10,983 nt of DNA, taken from assembly GCA_017989885.1 (NCBI GenBank), contig JAGNPA010000031.1:1-10983 (forward strand), read 5' to 3'. This stretch comes from Aquabacterium sp. (GTDB lineage Bacteria; Pseudomonadota; Gammaproteobacteria; Burkholderiales; Burkholderiaceae_C). The notes below the pieces were generated by a model, which was not told the origin of the DNA, did not search any database, and was given only the letters and a program-made list of their open reading frames with translations. Within the stretch, counting starts at the first letter, position 1; each line of letters begins with the position of its first letter. Below, in pieces: positions 1 through 6,862 of the stretch. A program made the translations under genes and the position numbers.

Positions 1-606
1 CAGCATCCGGTTGGCGGGGCTGTCCGAGTACATCGCGCCGCTCACGCTCAAGGATGGCAGGCTGCGACGCACGTCGTCCGGCAATTCGGCCAGGGTGGGC
101 ACCTTGCTGGATGGCGTGGGGGCCGGCGCCGGGTCCACGTGGATCGGCGCACGCGGCGCGGCGGGCGCCACGGGTCGCGTGATGGCCGGCTCGGCCCGGT
201 GCGGAGGACTCGGCGGTGGCGTGGGGGTGGCCTCCGGTGCGGGGCGTGAGGTCTCGTTGCCGGCACGGTTGGCTGTTGCCGACGCCTCAGACAGGCTTTT
301 GGGTGCGGTCGTCGGCGCTGGCGCTGGATATTGATCTGGAGCTGGAGCTGGAGCCTGGTCCGCGCGCAGGGACTGGGACTGGGTGGGCGCGGTCGCGATC
401 ACCGTCACGGGGCGTGGCCACAGCCAAACCGCCCCCAGCGCGATCAGCACCAGGAGCGCGCCCAGGCCCATCACCCACAGAGGCGGCGTGCGCAGCTGCG
501 GTCCATCGGACAGGTCAGTGTGGCCGGTGGGCGTGTGCAGCCCTGGCACCTGGCCTTGTTCACGTTCGGCGTCGGCCTTTTTCAGGGCATCAAGGATGTA
601 GGACAT
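1..606 (-). CDS. gspB: General secretion pathway protein GspB (partial, C-terminus off the left edge)
   Basis: The reading frame opens at the ATG at 606-604 and stays open to base 1, giving 202 residues without a stop. The N-terminus MSYILDALKKADAEREQG is the hallmark of GspB/ExeB-type proteins. A single membrane segment spans about residues 43-63 after a short cytoplasmic part. A long Pro/Ala-rich periplasmic linker follows (about 70-170, with (AP)n runs), and then the start of the conserved C-terminal T2SSB domain (LPSLSVSGAMYSDSPANR, 183-200), which the window edge cuts. In the family, GspB partners the ATPase GspA and helps move and assemble the type II secretion secretin through peptidoglycan. 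The start overlaps the last 17 bp of the upstream exeA-like gene, so the two are probably translationally coupled. The (AP)n stretch is encoded by a short CTGGAG tandem repeat on plus near 335-353. No other T2SS gene is visible here. The family call is firm; the function follows from the family. Confidence 0.88.
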   Translation of the reverse strand, partial: MSYILDALKKADAEREQGQVPGLHTPTGHTDLSDGPQLRTPPLWVMGLGALLVLIALGAVWLWPRPVTVIATAPTQSQSLRADQAPAPAPDQYPAPAPTTAPKSLSEASATANRAGNETSRPAPEATPTPPPSPPHRAEPAITRPVAPAAPRAPIHVDPAPAPTPSSKVPTLAELPDDVRRSLPSLSVSGAMYSDSPANRML

Positions 607-2353
607 GAGCGGACGGGCTGGCAGACGAGGAGGGGAGCGGGGCAGAGTTTGAGGTGCCGAGGCGAGGCTCAAGCACGCCGATGGCCCGGTTGAGCTGCAT
701 CAGGGTGGTGGCGCCGACCACCCCATCCGGCGTCAGACCCTGGGCCAGCTGAAAGGCCTGCACCTGGGCCTCCAGTGCGGCGTCGAACTCGGTGGCGGCC
801 GTGGTGGGCAGGGTGCGCCCATCCAGGCGTGCCAGCTGAGCGGCCACCCAGCCCACGGTGGCGTTGCGTTGCCCCAGTAGCAACTTGGCACGGTAGCCCG
901 GTGGGGTGCGCCACAAGGTCACGAAGTCACCGCGCCACAGGGTGGCCAGCGTGCCCAGCGGCACCGACACGGTTTGCTCGCCGGTTTGCAGCTGGGCGTA
1001 TCGCGCATCCAAGCCGGTCAACACCGCATGGCGCACCTGTGTGCCCGTTTGCAGGCGCAGCATCACCGGGCGGTCCAGTTGCCGAATCTGGGCCAGGCCA
1101 CCGCTGTTGGGGTGGCACATCAGCCCCTGGCGCCAGACGTTCTGGCAGACATTGCCCGGCACGGCGCTCACCTGCCAGCGCGTCAGCAACAGATGCAGGG
1201 CGGTGTTCTCGTCGGGCAGGGCCGCCTGCATCAACTCGCTCGCGCTGACCACCGTGGACGGCGCGGACCTGTCGGCGCTCGGTGTGCCTCCCGCCGTGCG
1301 ACCTTCGCCGCTGCGTGCGGCTTGAGAGGGCGCGGACGCGACGGCGCGTGCCGCTGCCACGGCCACCGGACCGCCTGCCACAGCGGTGGGGCCCTGTTGA
1401 GACAGCCAGATCGCCACGCCGATGCCGGCCACCCCGAGCAGGGCCAGGCCTGCCAAAGCCAGCTGGGTGCGACGGCCTGAGGGCGCACGCGCCTTGGGAG
1501 CGCTGGCCGCCGCCTGCGCACGCTGACGCACCGCGCGGGGGAACACCTCCGCCGCGGCCTTGTCGACAATTGCCAGGGTCACCTGCGGCTGGTTCTCGGC
1601 ATACGCGCCCAGCAACGCCCGGTCACACAGGAGGTTGATGCGCCGCGGCACCCCACGCGTCCAGCGGTGGATGCGGCGCACGGCTTCGCTGTCAAACAGG
1701 CGTCCACGCGCCAGGCCTGCCACCTTCAGGCGGTGCTGGATGTACTGCGCGGTTTCGGGGGGCGACAGCGCGTCCAGGTGGTAGCGCGCAATCACCCGCT
1801 GCGCCAGTTGCTCCATGTCGGGGCGCTCCAGCATGTCGCGCAGCTCCGGCTGGCCGATCAGCATGATCTGCAACAGCTTGCGCTCATTCGTTTCCAGATT
1901 CGTCAGCAGCCTCAGTTGCTCCAGCACCTCCGGGGACAGGTTCTGGGCCTCATCGATGATGAGGACGTTCTCATGTCCCTCGGCATGGCTGTTCAGCAGG
2001 TAGGCATTGAGCCGGTCCACGTTCTCCTTGACCCCGGCCGGGGCGCCCGAGCGGGCGACGTCGGGCAGGTGGAATTCCTCGCAGATGGTCTGCAGCAACT
2101 CCGGCACCGTCAGCTTGGGGTTGAAGATGTAGGCCACATGGCAGCGCGGCGGCACCTGCTCCAGAAAACAGCGGCACACCGTGGTCTTGCCCGCGCCGAT
2201 CTCCCCCGTCAGCAGCACGAAGCCGCCCCCGCCGCCCACGCCATACAGCAGGTGCGCCAGCGCCTCGCGGTGCCGCTCGCTCATGAACAGATAGCGAGGG
2301 TCGGGCGCGATCGAAAAGGGTGGCTGGGTCAGACCAAAAAAGGGCGCGTACAT
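590..2353 (-). CDS. ExeA/GspA-family AAA+ ATPase with C-terminal peptidoglycan-binding domain
   Basis: This protein of 587 residues belongs to the ExeA (GspA) family: inner-membrane ATPases that use a peptidoglycan-binding periplasmic part to help place the type II secretion secretin. The N-terminus MYAPFFGLTQPPFSIAPDPR and SERHREALAHLLYGV are typical. Walker A is GEIGAGKTT (50-58) and Walker B NVLIIDEAQNL (129-139), followed by an AAA+ lid with GVPRRINLLCDRALL. One membrane helix lies at about 296-318. A Pro/Ala/Ser linker comes next, then a middle region (about 380-490) resembling the C39-like fold of ExeA proteins, and a PG_binding_1-like domain (about 495-558; VQAFQLAQGLTPDGVVGATT). The tail is Ser/Pro-rich. 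I chose the ATG at 2353-2351 because it matches the family N-terminus; an in-frame GTG lies at 2359-2357. Neither has a clear Shine-Dalgarno sequence. The 3' end overlaps gspB. Homologues may be named exeA or gspA, so the symbol is left blank. Confidence 0.9.
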   Translation of the reverse strand: MYAPFFGLTQPPFSIAPDPRYLFMSERHREALAHLLYGVGGGGGFVLLTGEIGAGKTTVCRCFLEQVPPRCHVAYIFNPKLTVPELLQTICEEFHLPDVARSGAPAGVKENVDRLNAYLLNSHAEGHENVLIIDEAQNLSPEVLEQLRLLTNLETNERKLLQIMLIGQPELRDMLERPDMEQLAQRVIARYHLDALSPPETAQYIQHRLKVAGLARGRLFDSEAVRRIHRWTRGVPRRINLLCDRALLGAYAENQPQVTLAIVDKAAAEVFPRAVRQRAQAAASAPKARAPSGRRTQLALAGLALLGVAGIGVAIWLSQQGPTAVAGGPVAVAAARAVASAPSQAARSGEGRTAGGTPSADRSAPSTVVSASELMQAALPDENTALHLLLTRWQVSAVPGNVCQNVWRQGLMCHPNSGGLAQIRQLDRPVMLRLQTGTQVRHAVLTGLDARYAQLQTGEQTVSVPLGTLATLWRGDFVTLWRTPPGYRAKLLLGQRNATVGWVAAQLARLDGRTLPTTAATEFDAALEAQVQAFQLAQGLTPDGVVGATTLMQLNRAIGVLEPRLGTSNSAPLPSSSASPSAHVLHP

Positions 2354-2413
2354 CTGCACAGGATAACGGTGTCCGTGCAGCGGTCATGCCCCGCTACGGT
2401 GCACAATTGTCAG

Positions 2414-2962
2414 ATGATGCCGCCGCTGACCTTTCCTGCCGCCAGCCTGACCCCTGCGACCTATGTGGTCGACACCAACGTCATCCTGGTGGCCAATGGT
2501 CAGCACCCTGATGTGAGCCCGGCCTGCGTGACCGCCTGCCAGGACTGGTTGCAGCGCATCATGGCCGAAGGTCGCGTGGCGCTGGACGACGCTTATGCGA
2601 TTGTGGGCGAGTACCAGCACAAGACCCATGCCAGCGACGGTCAAGGCGTGGGCGATGCCTTCGTGCGTTGGGTGCTGCACCATGTGGACGACGCCGCCCG
2701 CTGTGACCTCGTGAACCTGTCCCCCGACGCCGGGCGCGGTTTTCTCAGCTTCCCGGTGGACGAGGGGCTGGCACATTTCGATGACGCCGACCGCAAGTTC
2801 GTCGCCGTGGCGCATGCGCATCCCGAGCGCCCGCCCATCCTGCAAGCCGCCGACTCCAAGTGGCTGGACTGGGCGCCCTACCTGGCCGATCACAGCGTGC
2901 AGATCCGTTTTCTGTGCCAAGCCGAGGTCCAGGAATTTCATCACCACAAGTTCGGCTGCTGA
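2414..2962 (+). CDS. PIN-domain ribonuclease-like protein
   Basis: This predicted 182-residue protein has a PIN fold, the metal-dependent RNase fold of VapC toxins and related nucleases. The acidic residues expected in a PIN active site are present: D20 in YVVDTNVIL, E66 in AIVGEY, D124/D126 in FDDADRKFVAVA, and D147 in QAADSKWLDW. Spacing and order fit an intact single-domain PIN protein, somewhat longer than a usual VapC (about 130-140 residues). No small antitoxin-like gene lies in front of it; upstream is the divergent exeA-like gene. The start is the first of two adjacent ATGs (2414 or 2417). The frame stays open upstream to about 1667, but that stretch is antisense to exeA and is not credible as coding. 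No good ribosome-binding site is visible. The next gene, an RNA ligase, starts 22 bp after this stop (10 bp if its GTG is used), suggesting one transcript. The RNA target is unknown. The fold assignment is from motifs only. Confidence 0.8.
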   Translation: MMPPLTFPAASLTPATYVVDTNVILVANGQHPDVSPACVTACQDWLQRIMAEGRVALDDAYAIVGEYQHKTHASDGQGVGDAFVRWVLHHVDDAARCDLVNLSPDAGRGFLSFPVDEGLAHFDDADRKFVAVAHAHPERPPILQAADSKWLDWAPYLADHSVQIRFLCQAEVQEFHHHKFGC

Positions 2963-2984
2963 CGCACCCCCTGTGACCCATCTC

Positions 2985-3686
2985 ATGTCGCACACCCACG
3001 ATTTCTTCCGCTTCCCGCACACCCCCCACATCGCCTGGCTGGCCAGTGGCACGCCGCGCGACGACAAGGTGCTGTCAGCCGATGAGGCACAGTCTTTACT
3101 GCAGCACCCCGTGGTGGTCGAAGAAAAGCTCGACGGCGCCAACATGGGCATCTCGTTTTCGAGCGAAGCCGTGCTGCATGTGCAAAACCGTGGTCAGTAT
3201 CTCAACAAGCCCTACGGCGGGCAGTTCTCCCGCCTGGACGAGTGGCTGGCCATCCGCGAGGGAGATCTGTTCGATGCCCTGGGCGACCGCCTGATCCTGT
3301 TCGGAGAGTGGTGCGCCGCCCAGCACTCGCTGGACTACGAGACCCTGCCTGACTGGTTCCTGGCCTTCGATGTGTACGACCGCGACGCACAGCGTTTCTG
3401 GAGCACCCGCCGCCGCCATGAACTGGCTCAGAAGCTGGGCCTGCGCGAGGTGCCCCGTGTCAGCGCGGGCGAGACCAGCCTGCCCGTGCTCACCGAGTGG
3501 GTGCAGACCCACCGCAGCCACTACCGTCTGGGCTCGCTTGAAGGCGTGGTGATCCGCCAGGAAGACGAGGACTGGCTGCTGGGCCGTGCCAAGCTCGTGC
3601 GGCCGGACTTCGTGCAGAGCATCGAAGAGCACTGGCGCAGCCGCGCCATCCAGTGGAACCGCGTGGCCTGGACGGACGAGGGCTGA
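2985..3686 (+). CDS. Small ATP-dependent RNA ligase (Rnl2-like nucleotidyltransferase)
   Basis: This 233-residue protein carries the covalent nucleotidyltransferase motifs in order. Motif I is EEKLDG (46-51), with K48 the predicted AMP-accepting lysine. Motif Ia is around QNRGQYL (R69), motif III LILFGEWC (103-110), motif IIIa FLAFDVYD (125-132), motif IV LEGVVIR (185-191) and motif V RAKLVRPDF (201-209, K203). These fit the RNA ligase family (Rnl2/DRB0094 type), which seals 3'-OH and 5'-phosphate RNA ends. It is shorter than T4 Rnl2 (about 330 residues) and appears to be little more than the catalytic domain. The ATG at 2985 is used; an in-frame GTG at 2973 would add four residues. Neither has a clear Shine-Dalgarno sequence, so coupling to the preceding PIN gene is likely. 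The stop is 2 bp before the antiporter start. DNA ligase or capping enzyme are less likely: motif spacing and lack of an OB domain favour RNA ligase. The substrate is unknown. Confidence 0.82.
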   Translation: MSHTHDFFRFPHTPHIAWLASGTPRDDKVLSADEAQSLLQHPVVVEEKLDGANMGISFSSEAVLHVQNRGQYLNKPYGGQFSRLDEWLAIREGDLFDALGDRLILFGEWCAAQHSLDYETLPDWFLAFDVYDRDAQRFWSTRRRHELAQKLGLREVPRVSAGETSLPVLTEWVQTHRSHYRLGSLEGVVIRQEDEDWLLGRAKLVRPDFVQSIEEHWRSRAIQWNRVAWTDEG

Positions 3687-3688
3687 GC

Positions 3689-5443
3689 ATGGCTGAGCAA
3701 CACGGTATGCCGTTTTTGCGGGAGACCCTGGAGTTTCTCGTGCTGGCGGGGATTCTCATCCCCTTGCTGCAGCGCTTCAAAGTCAACCAGGTGCTGGGTT
3801 TTCTGGGGGCCGGTTTGATCGTGGGTCCTTACGGGCTCGGTTTATGGGTCGACACCTGGCCCTGGCTCGCAAAGTTCACCTTCCCTCGAGGTGAGGGCTT
3901 GTCGGCCCTGGCCGATCTGGGCGTGCTGTTCCTGATGTTCATGATCGGGCTGGAGCTCTCGGCCGAGCGCCTGTGGGCGATGCGGCGATGGGTGTTCGGC
4001 GCCGGTGCGCTGCAGGTGGTGCTGTCCTCGGCCATCATCTGCGCCCTGGCCATGGCCTTTGGCAACACCTGGCAGGCCTCACTGGTGCTGGGCATGGTCT
4101 TGTCCTTGTCGTCCACGGCCGTGATCGTGCAACTGCTGTCCCAGCGCGAGGCCTTGGCCTCCCCGATGGGGCAGTCCATTTTTGCCGTGCTCATGTTCCA
4201 GGATCTGGCCGTTGTGCCCGTCCTCATCCTCATCGACCTGCTGGGCCGAGGCAGCAGCCCGGACATGTGGTCGGTCACTGGCCTGACCTTGCTCAAATCC
4301 GTGGTGGCCGTGGTCCTGATTTTTGTGATCGGGCGCAAGGTCATTCGCCCCCTGTTCCGCAATTTCGCACGTCAGCGCCAGTCCGATGTCTTCATGGCCC
4401 TGACCCTGCTGGCCACCCTCAGCATTGCCGGCCTCACTGCGGCCGCGGGCCTGTCCATGGCCCTGGGGGCCTTGCTGGCGGGCTTGTTGCTGGCCGAAAC
4501 CGAATACCGTCACGAGGTCGAGGTCACCATCGAGCCCTTCAAGGGGCTGCTGATGGGCCTGTTCTTCATGACCGTCGGCATGGGCATCGACGCCCGCGAG
4601 ATCCTGGCCAATCCGCTGTGGGTGCCCCTCTCCGTCATCGGCCTCATCCTGATCAAGGCAGTCGTCGTCACCGGCATTTTCCGCATCGGCGGCCTCAGTT
4701 GGGGGCGCTCGGTCGAGTCGGGCTTGCTGCTGGGACAGGGCGGCGAATTTGCCTTCATCGTGGTCGGCGTGGCGGCCGCCAGCAAGTTGCTGTCACCCGA
4801 GATGGCACAGTTCGTGTTGCTGGTGGTGGGCCTGACCCTCTTTGTCACCCCCATGGTGGCGCAGTGGGGGCAGTGGCTGGGCGTACGGCTCGATGCCAAA
4901 CGGCCGCCGACCCACATGGCCAGCATGCTGGAAACCGTGCCGGCTCTAGGCGCCGGACAGGTAGTCGTCGCCGGCTACGGTCGCGTGGGTCAATTGATTG
5001 GTGACGTACTGCTCGACCAGGGGGTGGCCTTCGTGGCGGTCGAGCAAGATGCCAACCTGGTCGCGCAGTTGCGCAACAAAGGCAAGCCGGTGTTCTATGG
5101 CAACGCCGCCCGTCCTGAGTTCCTGCAGCGTCTGCACGTGGGCGAGGCCGCCGCCGTGGTGGTCACCATGGATCAGCCTGCCGCAGCCCTCGCCACCGTG
5201 CGTGCGGTGCGCGGCGAGTACCCCAAGCTGCAGATTTTTGCCCGCTCTCGTGACACCAAGCACGCGCGCGACCTGCTGGCCGCGGGCGCCAACATGGTGA
5301 TCCCGGAAACCGTCGAAGCCGGCTTGCAACTGTCTGCCTTTGTGCTCGACGCCCTGGGCGTGCCCGAAACCACCGTGGGCCATGTGCTCGACCGCGAGCG
5401 CACCCGCCGCGTGGCCGACCTCAACAACGGCACCGCAGTCTGA
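3689..5443 (+). CDS. CPA2-family K+/H+ antiporter with C-terminal RCK (TrkA-N) domain, KefB/KefC-like
   Basis: This predicted 584-residue inner-membrane antiporter exchanges a monovalent cation (probably K+) for protons. Many hydrophobic helices fill residues about 10-400. Family marks include GFLGAGLIVGPYGLGL (37-52), FLMFMIGLELSAERLW (81-96), SLSSTAVIVQLL (139-150), the FQDLAVVPVL stretch with Q171-D172, and EYRHEVEVTIEPFKGLLMG (272-290), matching the regulatory loop of KefC. A Rossmann-type RCK domain follows from about 423: VVVAGYGRVGQ (425-435) and the acidic end of strand 2 at VEQD (451-454), typical of NAD(H)-binding. Length is slightly below E. coli KefC (620). The start at 3689 has GAGGG at 3678-3682, six bases upstream; an in-frame ATG at 3707 is the alternative. 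It begins 2 bp after the RNA ligase stop, so it is probably co-transcribed. No KefF/KefG-type ancillary gene is adjacent. Ion specificity is inferred from the family. Confidence 0.9.
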   Translation: MAEQHGMPFLRETLEFLVLAGILIPLLQRFKVNQVLGFLGAGLIVGPYGLGLWVDTWPWLAKFTFPRGEGLSALADLGVLFLMFMIGLELSAERLWAMRRWVFGAGALQVVLSSAIICALAMAFGNTWQASLVLGMVLSLSSTAVIVQLLSQREALASPMGQSIFAVLMFQDLAVVPVLILIDLLGRGSSPDMWSVTGLTLLKSVVAVVLIFVIGRKVIRPLFRNFARQRQSDVFMALTLLATLSIAGLTAAAGLSMALGALLAGLLLAETEYRHEVEVTIEPFKGLLMGLFFMTVGMGIDAREILANPLWVPLSVIGLILIKAVVVTGIFRIGGLSWGRSVESGLLLGQGGEFAFIVVGVAAASKLLSPEMAQFVLLVVGLTLFVTPMVAQWGQWLGVRLDAKRPPTHMASMLETVPALGAGQVVVAGYGRVGQLIGDVLLDQGVAFVAVEQDANLVAQLRNKGKPVFYGNAARPEFLQRLHVGEAAAVVVTMDQPAAALATVRAVRGEYPKLQIFARSRDTKHARDLLAAGANMVIPETVEAGLQLSAFVLDALGVPETTVGHVLDRERTRRVADLNNGTAV

Positions 5444-5460
5444 GAATGTGGCGCGGTCCG

Positions 5461-5484
5461 TGGCGCAAGCTCAAGGCTGCGCCA
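5461..5484. terminator. GC-rich hairpin between convergent genes, possible bidirectional terminator
   Basis: TGGCGCA (5461-5467) and TGCGCCA (5478-5484) form a perfect 7-bp inverted repeat. The stem can be lengthened by an inner AGC/GCT pairing if one A bulges out. It begins 17 bp after the antiporter stop and runs into the last codons of the convergent amidohydrolase gene. No run of T follows in either direction, so it is not a textbook intrinsic terminator. Position between convergent genes is the main argument. Confidence 0.3.
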
Positions 5485-6688
5485 GCCAACGCTGCGCCAT
5501 CTTCACCCACAGGGTGCCGCCCAGTGGGATCAGCTCGTCGTTGAAGTCGTAGCTGGGGTTGTGCAGCGTGCACGGCCCCAGGCCGTGGCCGCCTTCACGG
5601 TGCGTGCCGTCGCCATTGCCGATCACAAAGTACGCACCCGGCTTGTGCTGCAGAAAGAAACTGAAGTCTTCTGCGCCCATCGTGGCCTCGAACAACTCCA
5701 CCCGCTCCGGCCCCACCACCTCGGTCATGACCTGGCGTGCGAACGCCGTCTCGGCGCTGTGGTTGATGGTGGGTGGGTAATTGCGCTGGAACTCGAACTC
5801 GGCCGTGGCACCAAAAGCGGCGCTCAACTGGTGGCTCAGCTCCCGCATCCGCTCCTCGATCAGGTCCAGGGTCTCGTCGGTGAAGGTGCGCACCGTGCCC
5901 TGCAGGGTCACCGATTCGGGCACCACATTGGTCGCTTCACCGGCCTGGATCATCGTCACCGAGATCACACCGGTCTCGATGGGACGCAGGTTGCGCGTCA
6001 GGATGGTCTGAAAGGCCAGCACCAACTGGCAGGCCACCGGGACCGGGTCGATGCCCAGGTGTGGCATGGCGCCATGACAGCCCTTGCCCCGGATGGTGAT
6101 GTGAAACTCGTTGCTGGACGCAAAACAAGGCCCGTCCTTGATGGCGAAGGTGCCCGCCGGCATCCCCGGCCAGTTGTGCATGCCGAAAATCGCATCCATC
6201 GGGAAGCGCTCGAACAGCCCGTCCTGGATCATCTCGCGGGCGCCACCACCGCCTTCTTCGGCCGGCTGGAAGACCAGGATCACCTTGCCGTCGAAGTCGC
6301 GGGTGGCCGCCAAGTGCTGCGCGGCCGACAACAGCATGGCCGTGTGCCCGTCATGGCCGCAGGCATGCATGCGCCCGGCATACCGACTGGCGTGCGCAAA
6401 CTGGTTGTGCTCGGTCATGGGCAGGGCGTCAATGTCGGCGCGCAAACCGATGCTGCGCGGGCCCGGCCGACCTTGAATCACCCCCACCACCCCGGTCTTG
6501 CCCAGGCCCCGGTGCACCTCGATGCCCCAGGCCGCCAGCGTGCGGGCGATCATCTCGGACGTGCGTTCCTCCTGGAAGCACAACTCGGGGTGCGCGTGGA
6601 TGTCTCGGCGCAGCACGCGCATGGCGTCGCTCTGTGCCAACAGTTCAGGCAGCACGATTGAGGGTGGGACGGCTTGGAGCTGGGACAT
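5471..6688 (-). CDS. M20-family metallo-amidohydrolase (hippurate hydrolase-like)
   Basis: This protein of 405 residues belongs to the M20 (M20D) amidohydrolases, dinuclear-metal enzymes that cleave N-acyl or peptide bonds of small substrates such as N-acylated amino acids. Expected metal and catalytic residues are visible: MHACGHDGHTAML with C110 and H112, QPAEEGGGG with E144/E145, GMHNWPG with H171, and a C-terminal LHNPSYDFNDE with H376. IGLRADIDALPM (80-91) is also typical. The dimerisation (lid) domain sits in the middle (about 185-300). There is no signal peptide, so it is probably cytoplasmic. The ATG at 6688-6686 is preceded by a good GGTGAG ribosome-binding site, whereas the frame continues upstream to about 6751 without such support. 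It is a single gene, convergent with the antiporter and divergent from the PHA-system gene, with a promoter candidate at 6721-6748. The exact substrate cannot be read from sequence. Confidence 0.9.
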   Translation of the reverse strand: MSQLQAVPPSIVLPELLAQSDAMRVLRRDIHAHPELCFQEERTSEMIARTLAAWGIEVHRGLGKTGVVGVIQGRPGPRSIGLRADIDALPMTEHNQFAHASRYAGRMHACGHDGHTAMLLSAAQHLAATRDFDGKVILVFQPAEEGGGGAREMIQDGLFERFPMDAIFGMHNWPGMPAGTFAIKDGPCFASSNEFHITIRGKGCHGAMPHLGIDPVPVACQLVLAFQTILTRNLRPIETGVISVTMIQAGEATNVVPESVTLQGTVRTFTDETLDLIEERMRELSHQLSAAFGATAEFEFQRNYPPTINHSAETAFARQVMTEVVGPERVELFEATMGAEDFSFFLQHKPGAYFVIGNGDGTHREGGHGLGPCTLHNPSYDFNDELIPLGGTLWVKMAQRWLAQP

Positions 6689-6720
6689 CGGTATCTCACC
6701 GCAAAATTGGCGTCTGGCCC

Positions 6721-6748
6721 ATCTTACCTGCCCGGAAAGCCCCCTCAA
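6721..6748 (-). promoter_or_regulatory. Candidate sigma70 promoter for the amidohydrolase gene
   Basis: On the minus strand, TTGAGG (6748-6743) and TAAGAT (6726-6721) are separated by 16 bases. A transcript would start near 6714, leaving a leader of about 26 bases with the GGTGAG ribosome-binding site in front of the ATG at 6688. Each hexamer matches consensus at four of six positions. The -35 lies inside the inverted repeat at 6740-6756. Confidence 0.4.
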
Positions 6749-6756
6749 CAAGGGGG
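6740..6756. repeat. Small CCCCCT/AGGGGG inverted repeat
   Basis: CCCCCT (6740-6745) and AGGGGG (6751-6756) form a perfect 6-bp stem with a 5-base loop. The core resembles the CCCCCTCAAGGGGG hairpin of the element before hisG (10588-10605). It may be a remnant or shorter copy of the same repeat family. It overlaps the -35 of the amidohydrolase promoter candidate, so an operator or transcription pause role is also possible. Confidence 0.45.
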
Positions 6757-6795
6757 AAGATTGTCCGCCAGGCGATCAATGCTTGAGACTGGGGC

Positions 6796-6823
6796 TTGAC
6801 GTGCGGGGTGAGCTATTTATAGT
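6796..6823 (+). promoter_or_regulatory. Strong sigma70-type promoter for the PHA-system gene
   Basis: TTGACG (6796-6801) and TATAGT (6818-6823) are spaced 16 bases apart, and each matches consensus at five of six positions. The -10 lies in an AT-rich patch unusual for this GC-rich window. Transcription would begin near 6830, giving a leader of about 33 bases with the ribosome-binding site GAGGA (6853-6857) just before the ATG at 6863. Confidence 0.65.
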
Positions 6824-6862
6824 TCGCGCCTTGGACACCTTTACCTACATTTGAGGACGCTC

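Noticed and set aside
1667..2413. Long in-frame upstream extension of the PIN protein (about 249 more codons)
   Set aside because: It lies entirely antisense to the well-supported ExeA-like ATPase, resembles no known domain, and is the open shadow frame expected in high-GC DNA.
2354..2413. Promoters or operator in the exeA-PIN divergent gap, including the palindrome ACAATTGT (2403-2410)
   Set aside because: CTGACA on minus looks like a -35 but has no matching -10 at proper spacing, and an 8-bp palindrome alone is weak evidence for an operator.
2414..2962. VapBC toxin-antitoxin pair
   Set aside because: No small antitoxin gene lies upstream; the neighbour there is the divergent ATPase, and downstream is an RNA ligase.
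2384..3151. Open frame of 255 codons on minus opposite the PIN and RNA ligase genes
   Set aside because: Both plus-strand genes carry clear family motifs and the minus frame shows none.
5561..6661. Open frame of 366 codons on plus opposite the amidohydrolase
   Set aside because: It is antisense to an enzyme with all catalytic motifs; the composition is that of a GC-rich shadow.
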